Assembly (NCBI RefSeq): GCF_003429095.1
Contig: NZ_QVTE01000055.1
Span: forward strand, 1-64,000
DNA length: 64,000 bases
From: Peribacillus saganii
GTDB taxonomy: Bacteria; Bacillota; Bacilli; Bacillales; DSM-1321
Reading direction: 5' to 3'
This document shows positions 1-8,371 of this stretch, piece after piece; the stretch's first letter is position 1; each line of letters begins with the position of its first letter. Below the pieces are notes generated by a model. The model did not search any database. It had not been told where the DNA came from and saw only the letters and a program-made list of their open reading frames with translations. The position numbers were made by a program, and so were the translations under genes.

Positions 1-613
1 ATACACATGACAGCCATATCTTTGAGCCGTTGGTTGAACAAGTAATCGGGAAGGTCGGAAAACCCAAAGCGGTTGCGGCTGATGCAGCCTATAAAACACC
101 TGCCATTACAAAGTATTTAATTAACAACAAAATCACACCTGCGATGCCTTATACAAAACCTCTCGCAAAAGATGGGTTTTTCAAAAAGCATGACTATGTC
201 TATGATGGACACTTCGACTGTTACCTCTGCCCTGCAGGGCAGGTTCTGAATTACTCTACAACAAGGAAGGCTATCGTGAGTATAAATCACCTAAGCACAT
301 TTGTGCTGGCTGCCCATTCCTATCCCAATGTACCGGAAGCAAGGACTATCAAAAAGTGGTGACGAGGCATATTTGGCAGGATTATGTAGAGGAAACAGAT
401 CATTTGCGACACCACAAGGATGTAAAACCAATTTATGCGAAACGCAAAGAAACGATAGAACGCGTATTCGCAGATGCAAAAGAAAAGCATGGCATGCGCC
501 TGACAACGTTAAGGGGACTTACAAAATTGTCGATGCAGGCGATGCTTACTTTCGCTGCCATGAATTTGAAGAAGATGGCAAACTGGACATGGCAAGGTCC
601 AGAAATGGCCTAA
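1..613 (+). pseudogene. IS1182-family transposase, C-terminal fragment with frameshift
   Basis: Reading starts before the window in frame 3 (DSHIFEPLVEQ...) and gives the DDE-transposase C-terminal half of IS1182-type elements, with AADAAYKTP followed by a cysteine block (CYLCPAG, then CAGCPFLSQC after the shift). One base is missing near 261-266: upstream sequence reads in one frame and from 266 (EGYREYKSPKH) it continues in another, through the ERVFADAKEKHGMR segment, to TAA at 611-613. The element is therefore inactive unless frameshifting is programmed, and I see no slippery run. It marks an insertion-sequence end beside cobT. Family assignment is from recognised sequence pattern; the N-terminus lies outside the window. 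Confidence 0.85.
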
Positions 614-673
614 TAAATAAGGCTAAATGAGGTCCATTCACACTCAAAATAAGCAAAAATAGAAATAATCACT

Positions 674-713
674 AAAAAGGGGGTTCGGAAAGAGACCATT
701 CCGAACCCCTTTT
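674..713 (+). terminator. Hairpin with T-run after transposase
   Basis: 680-690 (GGGGTTCGGAA) pairs with 699-709, extended by A/T pairs to about 15 bp, followed by TTTT. The A-run on the other side allows bidirectional use. It may also belong to the right end of the insertion sequence. Confidence 0.7.
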
Positions 714-725
714 GTCGACAATCTG

Positions 726-750
726 AGGCACTGAATGTACAGTGCCTTTT
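726..750 (+). terminator. Second hairpin with TTTT tail
   Basis: 726-733 (AGGCACTG) pairs perfectly with 740-747 over a 6-nt loop, followed by TTTT. It lies 12 bp after the preceding hairpin. The rest of 751-888 holds no gene; it is the leader of cobT and has no recognisable cobalamin riboswitch. Confidence 0.6.
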
Positions 751-888
751 GATATCTCTATTTTTTTCATGCTTTTCTATGTGCTCCGCCATTACCTGGA
801 TTGGACGGGTCGAACCAACAATTGACGTAATACTAGATTTGTATAAACAAAAAATGAAGGGATTTTTTCGCAAAAGGGGGAATTCTCA

Positions 889-1929
889 ATGAATTGTGTT
901 AAAACGGCCATTCAAACTCTCGATAAAGAAATGGGTCAAAGGGTACGTAAGTATATTGATAACTTAACAAAACCTCCAGGGAGTTTAGGGAGACTCGAGG
1001 AATTGGCGATTCAACTGGCGGAAATGACATCGGAAGTGTTTCCTGTCGTGTCACCTCCTGGTGTGATCGTGTTTGCGGCAGATCACGGAGTGGTTGAAGA
1101 AGGAGTTTCCGCTTTTCCGCAAGAAGTTACCGTGCAAATGGTGATGAATTTTTTAAACAGCGGAGCAGCAATTAATGTCTTTAGCAGACAAATTGGGGCG
1201 ATGTTTGAGGTAGTTGATGTCGGGATTGCCACCGATATCGAGGCTGATGGTCTTGTAAACCGCAAGATCCGCTATGGAACAAGTAATTTCTGCAAGCAGG
1301 ATGCGATGACAAGAAAAGAGGTCGAAAGTGTGATTGCCGCTGGCTATGAGCGGGCTGAAAATATGATTGGGCAGGGATGCAAATGCTTAATTTTGGGTGA
1401 AATGGGCATTGGAAATACAACGGCAAGCAGTGCAATATTAGCCGTATTATCCGGTCAGGACGTAAGTACGCTTGTCGGCCGGGAAACTGGGATTGCGGTC
1501 GAAAAAATCATACATAAACAACAGGTTATTGTTCGAGCACTAGATGAGAGAAAGCCTGACCGAAAGGATCCAATAGATATCTTAGCAAAAATAGGTGGTT
1601 TGGAAATAGCTGCAATGACAGGGGCAATGCTCTCAGCAGCTGCGAACCGGGTGCCGATTTTGGTTGACGGCTTTATAGCCGCCATTTCGGCACTATTGGC
1701 AAAGGAAATCTGTTCTACAGCCATTGATTATATGATCGTCGGTCATTGTTCTGTTGAACCGGGACATAAAATAGCCCTTAAATTATTATCAAAGAAACCG
1801 CTTCTTGATCTCGAATTGTGTTTAGGTGAAGGAAGCGGAGCAGCTGTTGCTTTTCCCATCCTGACGTCAGCCACATTGATGTTAAAAGAAATGGCGACTT
1901 TTGCATCAGCAGGCATCTCAAAAGAGTAA
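889..1929 (+). CDS. cobT: Nicotinate-nucleotide-dimethylbenzimidazole phosphoribosyltransferase CobT
   Basis: CobT transfers the phosphoribosyl group of nicotinate mononucleotide to 5,6-dimethylbenzimidazole, making the alpha-ribazole phosphate used for the lower ligand of cobalamin; it is cytoplasmic. The 346-residue length is normal. Visible family motifs are KPPGSLGRLEELA near residue 30, FAADHGV near 66-72, GEMGIGNTTASS near 168, and LGEGSGA at 312-318, whose Glu314 matches the catalytic glutamate of the family (Glu317 in Salmonella). ATG start follows AAAGGGGG at about 9 nt. It stands alone between an IS remnant and an empty stretch, about 39 kb from the corrin-ring operon; no cobU, cobS or cobC is adjacent. 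No B12 riboswitch was found upstream, unlike the main operon. Confidence 0.95.
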   Translation: MNCVKTAIQTLDKEMGQRVRKYIDNLTKPPGSLGRLEELAIQLAEMTSEVFPVVSPPGVIVFAADHGVVEEGVSAFPQEVTVQMVMNFLNSGAAINVFSRQIGAMFEVVDVGIATDIEADGLVNRKIRYGTSNFCKQDAMTRKEVESVIAAGYERAENMIGQGCKCLILGEMGIGNTTASSAILAVLSGQDVSTLVGRETGIAVEKIIHKQQVIVRALDERKPDRKDPIDILAKIGGLEIAAMTGAMLSAAANRVPILVDGFIAAISALLAKEICSTAIDYMIVGHCSVEPGHKIALKLLSKKPLLDLELCLGEGSGAAVAFPILTSATLMLKEMATFASAGISKE

Positions 1930-2311
1930 CGTGGATCTTTTTTAGGAGTGTATCTTGTCGGAGCCAGAAAATATTATTTATTTGACCGGGATGTGTGGTT
2001 ATAGTTAAAAGTGGACAGAGGTATTGAAAGCATCTTTCGTAACTCATGGGGAATGAATATATTTCTTTCCTCTTTTTTTGGTGTATCACTTTAATGGAGC
2101 TTTTTTACATTTTAAAACTTTTTGTAGAATAAATTGGATAAAATATAGTTAAAAATTCTAAATATAAGGTAAATGGCAGTAACTGGTTAACTGTGTTATA
2201 AGGAAATTAGAAATGTGAAGAATAATAATCTGCTTATAAATTAGGAATTGTTATGATTTATAGCAATAAGGGGCATCTAGCTGTGTAGACGGAGAAAATT
2301 TTCCAGTAATG
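1930..2311. other. Non-coding gap after cobT
   Basis: AT-rich. A Shine-Dalgarno-like AGGAG (1944-1948) precedes a TTG-started ORF of only about 17 codons ending in TAA, which could be the stub of a lost gene downstream of cobT. Nothing else recognisable. Confidence 0.4.
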
Positions 2312-2342
2312 AAAAAGCAAACAGAGCTTCTGTTCGCTTTTT
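2312..2342 (-). terminator. Terminator of the 2358-2621 gene
   Basis: 2312-2324 and 2330-2342 form a 13-bp stem with one mismatch and a 5-nt loop, flanked by A- and T-runs. It lies 16 bp past the stop of the minus-strand gene. Confidence 0.7.
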
Positions 2343-2357
2343 CTCTATAGTTGATGA

Positions 2358-2621
2358 TTAAACAGTTGCTGCCTGTTTCTCACATTCTAATATTATATTT
2401 TCCAGCAAAAGGATTCCGTCCGGGCAAGTTTCGTCAATATCAAAGATCTGATCTGTAATCGAGTTAAGGATCTCCAAATTGTTAATGCTTGAAACGAACA
2501 TGCTAAAACGATTTCTGATTTCGTCTTTTTCCTTCAGATCTGAAGATTGGAATAGACAATCTAATTGAATAATAATGAACCGTTTCACTGAATCTAACAT
2601 TGGTTTTGTTGGCCTTTTCAA
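2358..2621 (-). CDS. Small hypothetical protein (87 aa)
   Basis: Not recognised. The gene is supported by a TTG start with a perfect AGGAGGT about 7 nt upstream (2628-2635 on the minus strand) and a terminator just after the stop. The product is acidic and mostly helical in look (KRFIIIQLDCL, LEILNSITDQIFDIDE), with three cysteines (one in the ETCPDG segment), no signal peptide and no membrane segment. No function is proposed. Confidence 0.65.
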   Translation of the reverse strand: MKRPTKPMLDSVKRFIIIQLDCLFQSSDLKEKDEIRNRFSMFVSSINNLEILNSITDQIFDIDETCPDGILLLENIILECEKQAATV

Positions 2622-2656
2622 TCAACCTACCTCCTAATATTTGTGATTTCAGAATC

Positions 2657-2863
2657 TTACGTATTTTCAATTTTTTCGTTTAATTGGTAAGTTCGACTCA
2701 AGGTATCAACTTTCCTCTTTCTGCAGTATATTATGCGTAATTTTTCAAAATAATCCTGTTGAAGAAGAAAGCTGCCTTCCGGTAAAAATATAATTCTGCT
2801 TTGATTATGTTCAGAAACAGAGGATTTACTAGAAAGTGTTACGAATATGAAATCGGTTCCCAT
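2657..2863 (-). CDS. Doubtful small ORF (68 aa)
   Basis: ATG-started ORF between two better supported minus-strand genes. No Shine-Dalgarno is visible and no family is recognised; the C-terminal half is basic (KLRIIYCRKRKVD). It could be a decayed gene or chance. Confidence 0.25.
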   Translation of the reverse strand: MGTDFIFVTLSSKSSVSEHNQSRIIFLPEGSFLLQQDYFEKLRIIYCRKRKVDTLSRTYQLNEKIENT

Positions 2864-2939
2864 TTAGTCGAGCTGCCATTCCGGATTATTCTATTTATCA
2901 AAACGAAAATGAAAGAACGCAGTAGTGCTTAAACGATTT

Positions 2940-3221
2940 TCAACAGGTAAATAATGTTTTTAGCTTCATAATTTGATATATTATAGCAGCTGTTTTCCCC
3001 TCATCAGAGAATTTATGCCTTCTTGAACGAAGGCAATTCATAAATTCAGAGTCGCAGCGGCAGGTTGGAACGCCTTGCCCTAAGCAACGGTCATGCATCT
3101 TGCAGCAGGCGTCTACAGCATTTAGGGGAGCGCCTGGTCCGCTGCATCCTGGTCCGCACCATCTGTAGCCGGGGAAGATACAATTGCTTGTCCGCCTTTT
3201 TTGCTTCTTGTTTCTTTTCAT
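2940..3221 (-). CDS. Phospholipase A2-like small protein
   Basis: 93-residue basic protein with the phospholipase A2 / parvovirus VP1-type core: a glycine-rich Ca-loop-like WCGPGCSGPG at about 21-30, then DACCKMHDRC with the CCxxHD catalytic-site pattern near residues 37-46, followed by a second cysteine-rich segment (GVPTCRCDSEFMNCL). The His-Asp pair and calcium loop define the superfamily; activity is inferred, not shown. There is no obvious signal peptide; the N-terminus is MKRNKKQKRRTSNC. Start chosen at ATG after AAAGGATG. Monocistronic on the minus strand. Related short proteins occur in Bacillus genomes; their role is unknown to me. Confidence 0.75.
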   Translation of the reverse strand: MKRNKKQKRRTSNCIFPGYRWCGPGCSGPGAPLNAVDACCKMHDRCLGQGVPTCRCDSEFMNCLRSRRHKFSDEGKTAAIIYQIMKLKTLFTC

Positions 3222-3706
3222 AACATCACATCCTTTTCGTTTATACTGATATGTTATTATCCCGGCACAAAACGGATTTGGCAGCCACCTATCAAAGGGT
3301 ATCTAATTTTATTGAGGATCAGGAGAACTTCTTTTAACTTATGGTAACAAAAAGTACGAAGTGGATAGATCATCAGTACATTGCATATTACTATCCGGCT
3401 GCTGTAATAAGAAAGAAATATAATAATATCCTAATAAATCTTTTAGTCAAACCAAGCCTCATTTAACAGCTGTATTCCTTCTGAATCTTAAAATACGTTT
3501 AGGTCAACCATCCCCAAGTAATAATAGAGGACGGCATCCTGTTTCGGCTTGTTCAAAATAGACAGATGCAGGGTCAATTTCACGCCTTTTTTATTAGCGG
3601 AATAAATAAAAAGCTGTTCCTGAAATTGCATCAAAACTGATTCTTACTAAGATACCAGCTTATTATTATGATGATAGTAATTGTAAAACTGACTTGGAGG
3701 AAAAAC
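3222..3706. other. Gap with a 47-codon minus-strand ORF
   Basis: Within this stretch the minus strand holds an ATG-started 47-codon ORF (3631 to 3488) with protein-like composition (QEQLFIYSANKKG, DAVLYYYLGMVDL). It has no clear ribosome site and two in-frame stops just upstream, so it may be a C-terminal gene remnant. The rest shows nothing. Confidence 0.3.
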
Positions 3707-4147
3707 ATGAGCGAGCATATTATTCAAGAATTAATGGGCGAAGAGCAATGGAAGGAAGCGTTTCCTGTCATGAAGCAACTTCGGACACATCTGGACGAAA
3801 GGACCTACTTGAATTTGGTTAAGGAGGCGCAGGAAATGGAAGGCTATAAAATGTTTGGATTGGCTGTCCAGGGCAGAATTGTCGCGGTTACCGGGTTCAT
3901 GCCGATGATCACTTTATATAATGGCCGGTTTATCTGGGTATGCGATTTGGTAACTGACCAGAAAGAGCGTTCCAAAAAATATGGTGAAAAACTTCTCACC
4001 TATGTCCATGAGTGGGCGGATAACCATGGCTTTAAGACAGTGTCTCTGTCCTCTGGGCTGCAAAGAGTGGACGCCCATCGCTTTTATGAGAATAAAATGG
4101 AGTATCATAAAACAAGTTTTGTATATTTGAAGAAATTAAATGATTAA
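3707..4147 (+). CDS. GNAT-family N-acetyltransferase
   Basis: 146 residues with the GNAT fold: motif A region VCDLVTDQKERSKKYGEKLL (about 78-97) carries the acetyl-CoA pyrophosphate-binding R/K-xx-GxG/A-like loop in a weakened form (ERSKKYG), and RVDAHRFYENKMEY near 122-135 is the conserved C-terminal helix-strand. The start at 3707 is preferred over the in-frame ATG at 3668 because TTGGAGG lies 7 nt upstream. Acceptor substrate unknown. Monocistronic. Confidence 0.85.
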   Translation: MSEHIIQELMGEEQWKEAFPVMKQLRTHLDERTYLNLVKEAQEMEGYKMFGLAVQGRIVAVTGFMPMITLYNGRFIWVCDLVTDQKERSKKYGEKLLTYVHEWADNHGFKTVSLSSGLQRVDAHRFYENKMEYHKTSFVYLKKLND

Positions 4148-4564
4148 ATACCGACTTCGGGTCTTGCTTAACAGCATGGTAAGACATCAAAAAACTCCTT
4201 AAATATATGGAGAGGTAACAAAAGAAGAAGTACCATAGCAAGATTTGGAATTTCACTAAACTCCTTAAGCAGACAAGGCAGGAATAATTTTACAATGAGG
4301 TGAAGCGGCATAGGTTAATTTACGTAACATGAAGCCATTTTTATTATAAGGCGGTAAAGCTATTTTGAGTAATAATGAAGACAAGTCATATTCATTTTTC
4401 AGAATTACCTGATATCCAATTCCTATGGTGCTAAAAGGTGTGATGATAGTAAAGAAATTCTGGCGATTGAACATACATTTAATTCAAAAAACAGAAAAAA
4501 TTAAAAATTCTTATACTTAGAGAAACTGAGAAGAGGCAATGGCGGACCTGGACTGAAGACTGCA
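4148..4564. other. Gap without recognisable gene
   Basis: A 69-codon minus-strand ORF (4265-4474) has no Shine-Dalgarno and no recognised family. No other structure before the terminator at 4565. Confidence 0.4.
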
Positions 4565-4606
4565 AACAAGAGCACCGGCACTTTAGAAAATGCCGGTGCT
4601 CTTGTT
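4565..4606 (-). terminator. Strong terminator of the YtkA-type lipoprotein gene
   Basis: 4565-4580 and 4591-4606 form a 16-bp stem around GAGCACCGGCA with a 10-nt loop. It lies 11 bp past the minus-strand stop. Confidence 0.8.
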
Positions 4607-4616
4607 GCCTGACTCC

Positions 4617-5420
4617 TTATTTTACATCAATTTTCTCATCTTGATGCTCATGAATATCCTCTTTTTCAAGGTGGATTTTTATATTATACACACCAGTGGC
4701 TGTGAAGGTTTTACTTACGCTATATTCCCCATTGATTCCTTCTCTGGCTGCCACAAATTCGTGAGCTTCCTGGCTGTCCTGCCAAAGTTCAAATCTTACA
4801 TCTGCACCGATTAGGGGCTGGCCTGCATTCTGAATGTTCGCAATTAAAACAGCTTCCTCATGTGCTTTAATGGCATCGTCAATTTGGAAGTCAATGGCTA
4901 TATTGCCGTGTTTATGGTCATGAGAACGTTTTGTTTTCTCGTTTCCATGTGCATGTACGGTGCCTTCATTAGCAGAATTCCCGTCGCTTTGGATCTGCTG
5001 ATTTTCCTCTTTTGCAGCTGTATTTCTGCCAGTTCCAACTGTTATCTCTTTCTCTGGCATATTATGCATGCTTCTGGCCGTTACATGTGCCACCACCATA
5101 TATTTTCCATCCTCTTTAAAGATGTAATCTATTGTGTAAACACCCTTACCTTGATGTTTCGCTTCAATCATTTCGGTGTTTTCCTGGCCTGCTTTCCCGA
5201 TTTCAAACTTTACTTCATCAGCATCCGTTACTTTTTCATCGCCCTGTGTAACAGAAGCTTTGATAGTTACACTTTTATTAGGATCAGCCTTTTCAGGGAG
5301 ATTGATAACCACTTCTATTAGTTCAGGCAATTCGTCCTTTTGGGCGGGTGAATTTTCTTCCTTAGAACAACCAGTAATAACGAAGAGCAGTGATAGAAAT
5401 AGAAACAAAATCTTTTTCAT
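4617..5420 (-). CDS. Lipoprotein with two YtkA/FixH-like domains and His-rich linker
   Basis: 267-residue exported lipoprotein. The N-terminus MKKILFLFLSLLFVITGCSK gives a type II signal peptide with lipobox VITGC. Two Ig-like YtkA/FixH-type domains of about 90 residues follow (roughly 33-125, ending in the PEKEITV strand, and 165-267, with GVYNIKIHLEKEDIHEHQDEK), joined by a histidine-rich linker (VHAHGNEKT, SHDHKHG). His clusters suggest metal binding, perhaps copper as discussed for YtkA/FixH proteins; this is inference. Start chosen at ATG 5420, preceded by GGAGA; the longer reading frame upstream lacks a signal peptide. A strong terminator follows. Confidence 0.85.
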   Translation of the reverse strand: MKKILFLFLSLLFVITGCSKEENSPAQKDELPELIEVVINLPEKADPNKSVTIKASVTQGDEKVTDADEVKFEIGKAGQENTEMIEAKHQGKGVYTIDYIFKEDGKYMVVAHVTARSMHNMPEKEITVGTGRNTAAKEENQQIQSDGNSANEGTVHAHGNEKTKRSHDHKHGNIAIDFQIDDAIKAHEEAVLIANIQNAGQPLIGADVRFELWQDSQEAHEFVAAREGINGEYSVSKTFTATGVYNIKIHLEKEDIHEHQDEKIDVK

Positions 5421-5657
5421 AAGTATCTCCAATTCTAGTTCATAAATATGTATTCTAAACTCAACATTATCTATTATACATATTTTTGCGAATGAAAATG
5501 TGGCAAGTTTAAGGACAAGTGTAACAACGGGCTTATTTTTTGACACTCCGGCCAATCTATTGGCCATATAATACAATTGGTTATCTGCTCTTGTGCTGCA
5601 CGAACAGAAGTTTGAAGTATGCAGCACGGCGCCAAAGCCGGTAAGGAGTTGAAAAAG

Positions 5658-6170
5658 ATGAAATTCATTACCCTTGAGGTTGCAAGGAACTTAATAAGTG
5701 GCGGAGAACAGAAAGCAAAGGAGATTGGCATTTCTGCGGTAATAGCCATTGTCGATGAAGGAGGTCATTTGGTAGCTTGTCACCGCATGGATGATGCTCC
5801 AATTGCCAGCATCGATCATGCTCAAGACAAAGCATGGACAGCGGTTGCGATGAAAAGGCCAACTTTAGAGCTGACTAGTTTGGCTGCCCCTAATGGCCAG
5901 CTTTTTGGCATAAATACGAAGAATAATGGCCGGATTACTACTTTCGGTGGCGGAATCCCAATTATAATGGATGAGAAGATTGTAGGGGCCGTTGGTGTCT
6001 GCTGCGGAACCATTGAACACGATTTGGAGGTTGCGGCGGCTGTTGTTGAAGCATTTATACCTGAAGAGAATGGCGACAATAATAGCAATGAAGTGGAAGA
6101 AGTTCAGGTTCGGAAACCGCCACAAGATTATCTGCAGGAGTTTTATGAACAGCACCTGAGACCGACATAA
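5658..6170 (+). CDS. HbpS/GlcG-like (DUF336) protein
   Basis: 170 residues of the heme-binding HbpS / GlcG / PduO-C-terminal superfamily: MKFITLEVARNLI start, AVIAIVDEGGHLVACHRMD (about 27-45), a DHAQDKAWTAVAMKRPT helix, and the glycine-rich FGGGIPI ... VGAVGVCCGT core (about 97-120). Family members bind heme or corrinoid or serve in glycolate and propanediol operons; which applies here is not visible. A charged tail of about 35 residues follows the core. Start at 5658 fits AAGGAG 11 nt upstream better than the upstream in-frame ATG at 5619. Monocistronic, with a weak hairpin (6181-6209) and T-run after the stop. Confidence 0.8.
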   Translation: MKFITLEVARNLISGGEQKAKEIGISAVIAIVDEGGHLVACHRMDDAPIASIDHAQDKAWTAVAMKRPTLELTSLAAPNGQLFGINTKNNGRITTFGGGIPIIMDEKIVGAVGVCCGTIEHDLEVAAAVVEAFIPEENGDNNSNEVEEVQVRKPPQDYLQEFYEQHLRPT

Positions 6171-6233
6171 CTTTCGTTAGTCCTCCACTGTAATCTCGGC
6201 AGGGAGGGCTTTTTCTTATAATGAAATAACGGT

Positions 6234-6359
6234 ACCGCAAATTCTAGCATTGATAATCTCGTGTTTTATCAGAAAGCCGGATTTCAAATGTATGAAATAA
6301 GAAGAAATTTTTTTAGAAAATACCCTGAGCCTATATATGAAGATGGAATAAAAGCTTAG
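6234..6359 (+). pseudogene. GNAT acetyltransferase C-terminal remnant
   Basis: Without any start codon, this frame reads TANSSIDNLVFYQKAGF then EIRRNFFRKYPEPIYEDGI, the typical C-terminal part of a GNAT acetyltransferase (TGNSSIGQLALYQKCGF-like). It stops at TAG 6357-6359, and the same frame then reads EMKCSK where homologues have the last strand. The 5' part is gone. Confidence 0.7.
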
Positions 6360-6602
6360 GAGATGAAATGTTCTAAAAAGACCTGTAGAGGTGCCGAACA
6401 CAATTGATGAATTGCTTAACATGAAAGCTGACAAAATCAGTTTTAAATATTCCTTAAAGTGTTTTGGATTATTACAATCAGGCAATCAATCTTTATATAC
6501 AAATGGGTTTTCAATACGAGTAACCATGATGAACCTTTCTAAAATTAAAACTTATTAGCAATTGAAATTAAGCCCAAGCAAGTATGCAGGGCTTATTTGG
6601 TG
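6360..6602. other. Gap with a 55-codon GTG ORF
   Basis: A plus-strand ORF from GTG 6391 to TAG 6558 reads VEVPNTIDELLNMKADKIS and so on. It has no Shine-Dalgarno and no recognised family. It may be another fragment of decayed sequence following the acetyltransferase remnant. Confidence 0.25.
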
Positions 6603-6965
6603 TTAGTGAATAAATTGAAGATATTCAAGGACATTGCCAAATGGATCACGAAAGCTTATGAATTTTCCCGGAGGGCAATCAGTTGGTTCTTCCACCACAA
6701 ATTCTACGTTATGTTCCTTTAATTGTGTTACGGTTTGATAGATATCCTCAGTTTTGAGAGCCAGCACAACTCCTGACACACTTTGGTCAGGGTTGTAGAG
6801 TGCATTTTCCGATTCCTCTAAAACGATCGGTACTTCACCATGAAGGAGTGAGACAATTTTAGTGCTATATTGTTTATACACCTTAAATCCTAACACGGCT
6901 GTATAAAAATCTACCGCTTCCTGGATGCTGGGTACATAGATATTGATAACGCAAACCTGGCTCAT
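6603..6965 (-). CDS. VOC-superfamily (glyoxalase-like) protein
   Basis: 120-residue single-module vicinal-oxygen-chelate protein: start VCVINIYVPSIQEAVDFYTAVLGFKV, middle SGVVLALKTEDIYQTVTQLKEHNVEF, and C-terminal metal-ligand strand FISFRDPFGNVLEYLQF with the conserved DPxGN. Such proteins act as glyoxalases, dioxygenases or resistance proteins; the substrate is not deducible. ATG preceded by AAAGGAGG at 7 nt. Monocistronic, divergent from the next gene. Confidence 0.85.
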   Translation of the reverse strand: MSQVCVINIYVPSIQEAVDFYTAVLGFKVYKQYSTKIVSLLHGEVPIVLEESENALYNPDQSVSGVVLALKTEDIYQTVTQLKEHNVEFVVEEPTDCPPGKFISFRDPFGNVLEYLQFIH

Positions 6966-7117
6966 CCTTTTTCCTCCTTTAATGTGACTCTCTTTATTAT
7001 TCTATAGAAATGAATAACCTCCTGCTTGTTCATATTTTTTTCTGATAAGCTATTTGTAAGGTATACTAATTAAGGGAATTGTTGGATTCTGAATTCTTAT
7101 TCAAAAAGGGTGAACAT

Positions 7118-7882
7118 ATGAGAGTCATTTCGATTTGTCCCAGCAATACAGAATTAATGGAATATCTTGGTCTTGCCCATCTGCTGGTAGCTGTCGATGA
7201 CTTTTCTGACTGGCCGGCATCTATTGTGAATTTGCCGCGGCTTGGACCGGATTTATCGATTAACATGGACCTGGTCGAAAAATTTGAACCAGAATTGGTT
7301 TTGGCCTCTTTAAGCGTGCCAGGTATGGAGAAGAATATTGAAGCTCTTAAATTGCGCGGGATCCCGTATATAATTTTAAATCCGCAAAGTTTGACAGATA
7401 TCGAAAAGGATTTAATAAAAACAGCAGAAGCGTTAAATCAGCACGAACGCGGTTTAGCGGCAGCAAAGCTTTTCCGGTCACGGTTAGAGGCTGTAAAAAA
7501 AATTGGGTCTCAAATGGCAGAAAAGCCTAATCTCTACTGGGAATGGTGGCCTAAACCTATTTTTACACCTGGTAAAATCAATTGGCTAACCGAAATATCT
7601 GAAGCAGCAGGTGCCAGAAATGTTTTTGAAGATGTTGAGCTGGCAAGTGTGCAGACTGAATGGGAGGATGTTTTAAAGCGTCAGCCCGATTTTATCTGCC
7701 TCGCCTGGGTTGGTGTAAGGAAGAAAAAAGTACAAAAAAGTGTTGTGAAAACGCGGGAAGGGTTCGAAAAGCTGATAAAGATCAACGATGACAGGATTCT
7801 AATCCTGGAGGAAGAGCTGTACTGCCGGCCATCTCCCCGGCTGCTCGACGGTCTGGAAAAACTTGTCAAGCTGATTCATTAG
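7118..7882 (+). CDS. BtuF-like substrate-binding-fold protein without signal peptide
   Basis: 254 residues of the TroA/BtuF class III binding-protein fold: MRVISICPSNTELMEYLGL, VAVDDFSDWP, LPRLGPDLSINMDLVEKFEPELVLAS in the first lobe, and WLTEISEAAGARNVFEDVE with a linker helix before the second. This is the pattern of cobalamin and iron-siderophore binding proteins, but no signal peptide or lipobox is present; the protein starts directly at the first beta strand, so it is probably cytoplasmic. Start at ATG 7118 after AAAGGGTGAAC; the longer frame adds no export signal. No BtuC or BtuD is adjacent. The next gene lies 34 bp downstream and may be cotranscribed. Confidence 0.8.
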   Translation: MRVISICPSNTELMEYLGLAHLLVAVDDFSDWPASIVNLPRLGPDLSINMDLVEKFEPELVLASLSVPGMEKNIEALKLRGIPYIILNPQSLTDIEKDLIKTAEALNQHERGLAAAKLFRSRLEAVKKIGSQMAEKPNLYWEWWPKPIFTPGKINWLTEISEAAGARNVFEDVELASVQTEWEDVLKRQPDFICLAWVGVRKKKVQKSVVKTREGFEKLIKINDDRILILEEELYCRPSPRLLDGLEKLVKLIH

Positions 7883-7915
7883 CTTTGTCTGAAAATTGTA
7901 AAGAGGAGGAGCCAA

Positions 7916-8371
7916 ATGCTGGTAAAGCTTAATAATGCAAATAGAGAAACAGCAATTGAAATCCTAAGAATCCAAATTCCTGCGTATAAAGCAGAAGCTG
8001 CAATCATTGGGTTTGATGGTATCCCTCAACTGACAGACACCGTGGAAACGATAATGGATTGTCCAGAAACATTTATAGGATATAACTTAAAGGAGGAATT
8101 GGCGGGATGTATATCTTTTACTGAAACTGAACAAGAGATTGATATTTGCCGTTTAGTTGTTCACCCGGACCATTACAGAAAAGGGATAGCCAGGCAGCTG
8201 GTTAATTACATTGTTACAGAGTTAAGCAAAGACCGCAGCATCATCGTTAGCACCGGTGCTCTGAACACACCGGCCAAAAATTTATACAAAAACTTTGGAT
8301 TTATTGAGGTTCGGGATGCAGAAGTTGGCCCAGGTATTTTTATAACCCTTCTTGAAAAGAAGCAGATTTAA
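7916..8371 (+). CDS. GNAT-family N-acetyltransferase
   Basis: 151 residues. Motif A is clear: ICRLVVHPDHYRKGIARQLVNYI (about 80-102) with the RKGIA loop for acetyl-CoA, followed by STGALNTPAKNLYKNFGFIEV (motif B, Tyr at the general-acid position). AGGAGGAG lies 6-7 nt before ATG. Probably cotranscribed with the BtuF-like gene. The last codons and stop lie inside a 45-bp tandem duplication. Confidence 0.85.
   Translation: MLVKLNNANRETAIEILRIQIPAYKAEAAIIGFDGIPQLTDTVETIMDCPETFIGYNLKEELAGCISFTETEQEIDICRLVVHPDHYRKGIARQLVNYIVTELSKDRSIIVSTGALNTPAKNLYKNFGFIEVRDAEVGPGIFITLLEKKQI

Noticed and set aside
613-888. Cobalamin riboswitch upstream of cobT
   Set aside because: Searched by eye for GCCACTG and AGCCAGGAGACC-type boxes; none found. 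The two hairpins there are terminator-like.
4860-5321. 153-codon plus-strand ORF
   Set aside because: Antisense to the YtkA-type lipoprotein gene, no ribosome site, cysteine/phenylalanine-rich shadow composition.
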